A stretch of DNA of 64,000 bases from JAHEJE01 sp965216335 (GTDB lineage Bacteria > Pseudomonadota > Alphaproteobacteria > Rhizobiales > Aestuariivirgaceae). The stretch is taken from positions 496,001 through 560,000 of the forward strand of contig OZ244154.1 of assembly GCA_965216335.1 (NCBI GenBank). Direction: 5' to 3'. The notes below the pieces were generated by a model. The model was not told where the DNA came from and ran no database searches. It saw nothing but the letters and a program-made list of their open reading frames with translations. A program made the position numbers and the translations under genes. The first letter of the stretch is position 1. Every line of letters starts with the position of its first letter. Below are positions 59,662-64,000 of the stretch, piece after piece.

Positions 59662-61938
59662 ATGTTCAAACCCTGTAGTAAATCAGTTGCAATTCTATCA
59701 GTTGTAATTGCGCTTTCTGCCTGGCCTGCAGGCAGCCTTGCGGCCGGCGAGCCGGAGCGCGAGTCGTCTGTGGCTTCGGAAAGGACTTCGTTCTTTTCAG
59801 GCGTAAGAGCGGCTGTGCATATCGGCCGCGGCACGCAGAGGCAGAAAGAAGGCAAGCACAAACAGGCGCTGGAGCATTTTCGCGCCGCAGTGAAGTTGGC
59901 ACCCGGGCAGGCGGAATATTGGTCCCTGCTGGCGCACCAGGAATTCGACATGCGCAATTACCGGGAGGCGGTTGCCGCCTATTCCAGGGTCATCGCACTC
60001 GATGCCGCGACCTGGCGCACCTACAACGGACGTGGCGCCAGTCATGATTGGCTGGGTGAAAGCAATGCCGCGCTTGCCGATTACCGCAGTGCCATTGTGC
60101 TGGATGACCAACAGCCCGGGGTTTATGAAAACATCGCCTATGTCCAGGTGGCCAGGGACGACTATCCGGCAGCCATCGACGCAATGGCAAAGGCCGTGAA
60201 GCTGGCTTCGGACAATGCCGGCTTTGTGGCTTACCGTGCCAAGCTGCAATTCGAGATAGACGCCTATGATCCGGCGCTTGCGGATATCGACAGAGCGTTG
60301 CAGCTCAAGCCGCAAGAGGCAGCCTATCATGCCCAACGGTCAAATATTCTGCGCTGGATGGAGCGGCTGGACGACGCGGAAGCCGCCGCGCGCAAGGGTC
60401 TGTCACATGCACCCGGCAACCTCGATTGCCAGCGCGCGCTCGCCTATGCCGCGCGTGACAGGAAAGACTGGTCCCTGGCGCTGGAGGCCATCAACGTTGT
60501 ACTCGCCGGTACGGGCGGCAAGAGTTTCGATTACCGCACCCGCGCGCGCATCCGCGCGGACATGGAAGAGTTTGAACTGGCGCTGCAGGACTACGACAAC
60601 GCACTGCTGCTTGACCGTAAAGACGCGATCGCACTGGCGGAGAAAGCCTGGACTCTTCGCCAGCTGGACCGGTTGGAACAGGCTGTGGCGGTGTATGGCG
60701 CCTCATTGGAGATATTGCCGAAGCGCCGGGATACGCTGGTCGGCCGGGCGATAACCTTCCGGCGCCTCGGGCAGTTTGGACCGGCCCTTGCCGACCTCAA
60801 TACTGTCCTGCGCAACGAACCGGGCAACAACGATGCGCTGTGGCATCGTGGCTACGTGTACCAGGAGGCCAACAGATACCGTGCCGCGATCCTGGACTAC
60901 GAAGAGGTTCGCGCGCAAAAGCCGGACTCGATCTATATCCTGATCGATTTGGTGACGGCGCTGAACCTCGACCGCCAGTACACCCGCGCTCTGCAGGTCC
61001 TCGCGGGCGCAATGGCGATCGACGGCAACAACAACAGGCTTTGGTTCGAACAGGGCAAGGCGCATGGAGGCCTCGGGAAGTGGCAAGCCGCCGTTCGCGA
61101 CTTCGAGAAGGCTCTGGTCATCGACCCTCTGGACGCAGTGTCACTGCGCGAGCGGGCCTATGCCCACTGGGGCAATGCCGAGCGTGAACGCGCCGCAGAA
61201 GACTACTCGGCTTATCTCAAGCGGTTTCCTGATCATGCCGACACGCTGTCAGCTCGCGCCGCCGTTCTCGGTCAATTGGGGCGCTCTGACGAAGCCTTCG
61301 CCGACATTGAGAGGGCCATCCAGCTTGATCCGGACGGTGGCTACCACTACTTCCGGCGCGGCAGTTTGTGGGAGAACAAAGGCGACATGGACAATGCCGA
61401 GGCCGATTACCGCCGCGCCATTGAAAGGGCGCCCGGTACGGATGAGGCCCATGGCCGGCTTGGCTGGCTCCACATCGAAAAGGGCAAGTATGTCGATGCA
61501 TTGGGATTCTGTGAGCGAGCCGTTCAGCTTGCGGGCCATGTATCCGACTATTACCTGTGTTCAGGACGCGCTTGGGAGAACCTCCTGGAGCCGGAAAAGT
61601 CGCTCAAGCTGTACAACCGGGCAGTCCTGCAGGCGCCGGAGTTCGCGGACGGCTACCAAATCCGCGGTCTGTTCAACCTTGGACAGGGCCAGTTTGCCGC
61701 CGCACGCCGCGACTTCACGCAGGCAATCCGGCTTGGCCGAGACGACTGGCACAACCGCATGCATCGCGGTGACGCCAACCGTCAGATGGGCTTGCATGAG
61801 GCCGCACTGCGAGATTTTCGCGAGGCCAGCAAATCCGCCCCGGATCACGCGATCGCCGGTATAGTGGCGGCAATTCGCAAGGCCGAGCGTAAAGTCAGTC
61901 GGCACAGCGGCGAGTTGGGATCATACCCTCAGCGATAG
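59662..61938 (+). CDS. Large exported tetratricopeptide-repeat protein
   Basis: A 758-residue protein with a signal peptide (MFKPCSKSVAILSVVIALSA ... SLAAG), then almost entirely tandem TPR units. Examples are AVAAYSRVIALDAATWRTYN, AALADYRSAIVLDDQQPGVY and the later AFADIERAIQLDPDGGYHYF. At least fifteen repeats are visible, with no other domain. It probably acts as a periplasmic scaffold for protein-protein contacts. No partner gene is evident; neighbours are unrelated and on other transcripts. Confidence 0.85.
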   Translation: MFKPCSKSVAILSVVIALSAWPAGSLAAGEPERESSVASERTSFFSGVRAAVHIGRGTQRQKEGKHKQALEHFRAAVKLAPGQAEYWSLLAHQEFDMRNYREAVAAYSRVIALDAATWRTYNGRGASHDWLGESNAALADYRSAIVLDDQQPGVYENIAYVQVARDDYPAAIDAMAKAVKLASDNAGFVAYRAKLQFEIDAYDPALADIDRALQLKPQEAAYHAQRSNILRWMERLDDAEAAARKGLSHAPGNLDCQRALAYAARDRKDWSLALEAINVVLAGTGGKSFDYRTRARIRADMEEFELALQDYDNALLLDRKDAIALAEKAWTLRQLDRLEQAVAVYGASLEILPKRRDTLVGRAITFRRLGQFGPALADLNTVLRNEPGNNDALWHRGYVYQEANRYRAAILDYEEVRAQKPDSIYILIDLVTALNLDRQYTRALQVLAGAMAIDGNNNRLWFEQGKAHGGLGKWQAAVRDFEKALVIDPLDAVSLRERAYAHWGNAERERAAEDYSAYLKRFPDHADTLSARAAVLGQLGRSDEAFADIERAIQLDPDGGYHYFRRGSLWENKGDMDNAEADYRRAIERAPGTDEAHGRLGWLHIEKGKYVDALGFCERAVQLAGHVSDYYLCSGRAWENLLEPEKSLKLYNRAVLQAPEFADGYQIRGLFNLGQGQFAAARRDFTQAIRLGRDDWHNRMHRGDANRQMGLHEAALRDFREASKSAPDHAIAGIVAAIRKAERKVSRHSGELGSYPQR

Positions 61939-61993
61939 GGCGGCGCCTCAACCTGATTGAATGATAGTCTTTCCGGCGCAAGGTGGAGTGGTG

Positions 61994-62359
61994 CTATCGG
62001 GCGTTTGCAGCCAGCGCATCGAAGATCTGGGCGATATCGACGGGTTTCGAAAAGACCCCAAGCGCGCCGTTGTCGACGGCCTTCTCGGTCAGTTCGTTCA
62101 CCGAAAAGCCGGTCATCATGTAGACCTTGGCCTGCGGTTTGAACTTACGGATTTCCATCAGGCTGTCGACGCCATTGCGTCCCGGCATCATGATGTCCAT
62201 GAAAGTCAAGTCGAAATCTTCAGTCTGCGCGGTGCGAATGGCGTTGTCGCCGCTGTAGATGGCAACTGCATCGTGACCTTCCATTTCGAACAACTCGGCA
62301 AGGGAGTCCGCAGCATCCGCGTCATCGTCGACGACCATGATCTTGAGGGCCTGAGCCAT
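61994..62359 (-). CDS. Single-domain response regulator (CheY-like receiver)
   Basis: A 121-residue receiver domain without an output domain. The acidic pocket is IMVVDDDAD (Asp11-Asp13), the phosphate acceptor is Asp55 in FMDIMMPG, with Thr83 in MMTGF and Lys105 in FSKP. The start is MAQALKIMVVD (62359). It most likely works in a phosphorelay or binds a target directly. No histidine kinase lies nearby. Confidence 0.93.
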   Translation of the reverse strand: MAQALKIMVVDDDADAADSLAELFEMEGHDAVAIYSGDNAIRTAQTEDFDLTFMDIMMPGRNGVDSLMEIRKFKPQAKVYMMTGFSVNELTEKAVDNGALGVFSKPVDIAQIFDALAANAR

Positions 62360-62527
62360 CAGAAAAACTCCGCGCATCTAGAGTGTTTAGGGCGGCAATC
62401 GCATCGATTTCCGCTTCAGCGAACCGATTGTTCACCCAAACAGTAGATCACAGGGCAGTTAATGGAGAGTTGCCAGATTTGGTGCGGGCCGACCAATGGC
62501 GGTGCGCCTCAAGCCGGCGTCTTGAAG

Positions 62528-63349
62528 CTACAAGCCAAGCGATATTGCTGAGTCGATGATCGCAAAGTAACCGTTGCGCAGCCGGTATCCATGCGACACG
62601 AACAGGTGATCTCGGGCATCGCTCAATTCGCCGTCGCGCGAAACAAAGCTGGCATCGCGCAATGGCTCGGTGCGCAGGTAGAGACGCTGAATTTCCGTTC
62701 CACCACCATCGTCGCTGTCGTGCAGGATCAGTGTGTTGCGTTCAGGATCGCCGTTCTCATCGACGCCGTAACCGGCAACTGTCACCATGTGACCGGCGAC
62801 CCGGACATACTGTCCAGGCAGCTTGCCTTCAACATAGAACCCAATCCCGAGCCACAAGGCGTTGCCATCATCGAACTGATCGATGATCCAATCGAGTGAT
62901 GGGATGTTCCCGCCGCCGCCAAACCGGGATGGCATTTCCCAGCGGCCGCGAAAGTCCAAACTGGCACGATAGCCTGCTTCTTCCGCGTAGTTCTCAAGCC
63001 CGGCCAGAAAACGGCCATTGGTCGTACCGCCCTTGGGAGCGGTGGACATGAAGTCTGGCTCTCCGAGGGTTCTGGCAACGGTTGCAACCTTTTCGATCGT
63101 CGACAGGCCACGCACGGGCAACAGCCGGGAAAAGCCGCGCCGTTCAGCCAGCCATACCAGAGCATTGGCCGCAGCGACCGGCGCACAGTACATGCGGCCG
63201 CCGTTCGGCAGGCCGAGTGCCGGATCGGTCTGTGTGAAATCGGGCATCTCGTCTAGACGGAATGTGTCATACGTTGCCGCCGGCGCGGGCGATGCGAGGA
63301 TGCCTGCCAGAGCAAATGTGGCTAGCGCGGCATTTCTGACAGATTTCAT
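62528..63349 (-). CDS. Exported papain-fold-like protein (C39-type)
   Basis: A 273-residue protein with a signal peptide (MKSVRNAALATFALAGILAS ... APA). A possible catalytic triad is Cys55 in GGRMYCAPVAAANAL, His187 in RVAGHMVTVAGYG and Asp211 in LILHDSDDGG, which is the C39-like cysteine peptidase pattern. No other domain is seen. Substrate unknown; it may be a periplasmic peptidase or a cleaved secreted protein. It stands alone on the minus strand. Confidence 0.7.
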   Translation of the reverse strand: MKSVRNAALATFALAGILASPAPAATYDTFRLDEMPDFTQTDPALGLPNGGRMYCAPVAAANALVWLAERRGFSRLLPVRGLSTIEKVATVARTLGEPDFMSTAPKGGTTNGRFLAGLENYAEEAGYRASLDFRGRWEMPSRFGGGGNIPSLDWIIDQFDDGNALWLGIGFYVEGKLPGQYVRVAGHMVTVAGYGVDENGDPERNTLILHDSDDGGGTEIQRLYLRTEPLRDASFVSRDGELSDARDHLFVSHGYRLRNGYFAIIDSAISLGL

Positions 63350-63471
63350 CTGACCCTCCCGGAGAAAAATTTCCCGAGAGGTTAGTTCATGTGGGTGAAA
63401 TCGTGGCTAAGACGACCGGTAAAATTATATCGATTCCCGGTCAGTCAGCGTACTGAGAATCGAACCGTGCC

Positions 63472-64000
63472 TTACCAGCTCTGCGTCTCGCCCTGGAAAT
63501 AGTAACCGCCGGACGGGCCGCCGGGTTCCAGCGTTGCCGCCCACACCAGACCTTCTGCGCTTTCTTCCGGTTCCAGGTTGGCCGCAGGGCCGCCCATGTC
63601 GGTCTTGACCCAGCCCGGGTCAATTGAATTGACCATGATGCCACGGTCGGCAAGCTCCATTGCGGTCAAACGGGTAAGCGCGTTGAGTGCCGTCTTGGAG
63701 GCTCGGTAGCCGAACGAGCCGCCCGCCATGCGGGACAGGCTGGCCATACTGGAGGAGACGTTGATGATGCGGCCGTTGTCCCTGATCATAGGCGCCAGGG
63801 CCCGGGTCAGCCGCCACGGACCGAACGTGTTGACATTGAAGGTGTCGAGCACCGCTGAGGCGCTGCCGGCCAACACCGATCCGCCCTCCGGGGCATCCTT
63901 TTCCGGATAGATGCCGGCACAGTTGATCAAAACGTCGATGGCGTCCGTCTGGCCCTTGAGCCAGGTCGTGAAGGCTTCAACGGAAGCATCGTCGCCCTGA
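63472..64000 (-). CDS. Short-chain dehydrogenase/reductase (5' end beyond window)
   Basis: The C-terminal two thirds of an SDR. The frame is open across the right edge (upstream residues VEAFTTWLKGQTDAIDVLIN), so the N-terminal NAD(P) loop lies outside. Visible family marks are VLINCAGIYPEKD (NAG-type motif), NVNTFGPWRLT, the catalytic Ser in IINVSSSMASLS, Tyr and Lys in GYRASKTALNAL, and DPGWVKTDMGGP. The TTG at 63930 used by gene finders is not the true start. Substrate unknown. Confidence 0.85.
   Translation of the reverse strand, partial: QGDDASVEAFTTWLKGQTDAIDVLINCAGIYPEKDAPEGGSVLAGSASAVLDTFNVNTFGPWRLTRALAPMIRDNGRIINVSSSMASLSRMAGGSFGYRASKTALNALTRLTAMELADRGIMVNSIDPGWVKTDMGGPAANLEPEESAEGLVWAATLEPGGPSGGYYFQGETQSW

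Overview
The window is high-GC, densely packed DNA from an alphaproteobacterium, probably a Hyphomicrobiales-like free-living heterotroph. This rests on gene content: HspQ, a BluB/CobN-type cobalamin locus, UbiH-like monooxygenases, the DUF3305/DUF3306/TorD formate dehydrogenase set, and alphaproteobacterial palindromic repeats. No rRNA, tRNA, CRISPR array or complete transposase was seen. Most genes sit in tight ATGA-overlap operons.

Region 1 (1-11.8 kb), mixed metabolism: the end-truncated gene of a YejA-like peptide-binding protein, hspQ, a malyl-CoA lyase of the Chloroflexus type, a 2-hydroxyacid dehydrogenase, an internally deleted AEC permease, a CaiB/BaiF CoA-transferase-family enzyme, a UbiH-like hydroxylase, an enoyl-CoA hydratase, a DUF2182/DUF1326 pair, an EamA exporter and NAD kinase.

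Region 2 (11.8-37.2 kb), one large cobalamin locus: DUF1636, cobP, cbiB, bluB, cobQ, cobB, cobA, cbiD, cobK, cobM, a cbiG-cobJ fusion, cobI, cobL, cobH, cbiX, cobO, cobN, cobW, cbtA and cbtB. A clear cobalamin riboswitch lies ahead of cbtB. The pathway is mosaic: CbiD, CbiG and CbiX (early-cobalt or anaerobic type) sit with CobN (late-cobalt or aerobic type), and CobG/CobZ, CobF and CobS/CobT are absent here. The locus is full of GC-rich palindromic repeats. Two insertions are inside genes and in frame. The cbiG-cobJ gene carries a complete DUF559 endonuclease-like domain flanked by two directly repeated copies of a palindromic element. The cobN gene carries a different palindromic element. 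The first is the most unusual structure in the window.

Region 3 (37.3-41.3 kb): a FAD-dependent amine/amino-acid oxidase, an ATP-grasp protein and a Tat-exported multicopper oxidase.

Region 4 (41.4-55 kb): a cysteine-type, Tat-exported formate dehydrogenase locus. It holds TorD, a small Tat protein, the alpha, beta and gamma subunits, a small lipoprotein, a WD40-cytochrome c fusion, a 41-residue membrane peptide, DUF6494, a degenerate biotin-ligase-fold protein, DUF6505, DUF6352, a multi-cluster ferredoxin, DUF3305 and DUF3306.

Region 5 (55-64 kb): rarA, a Deg-type protease, a divergent AsnC regulator/PLP decarboxylase pair with a probable operator, a large TPR protein, a lone CheY-like receiver, a secreted papain-fold-like protein, and an SDR oxidoreductase cut by the right edge.
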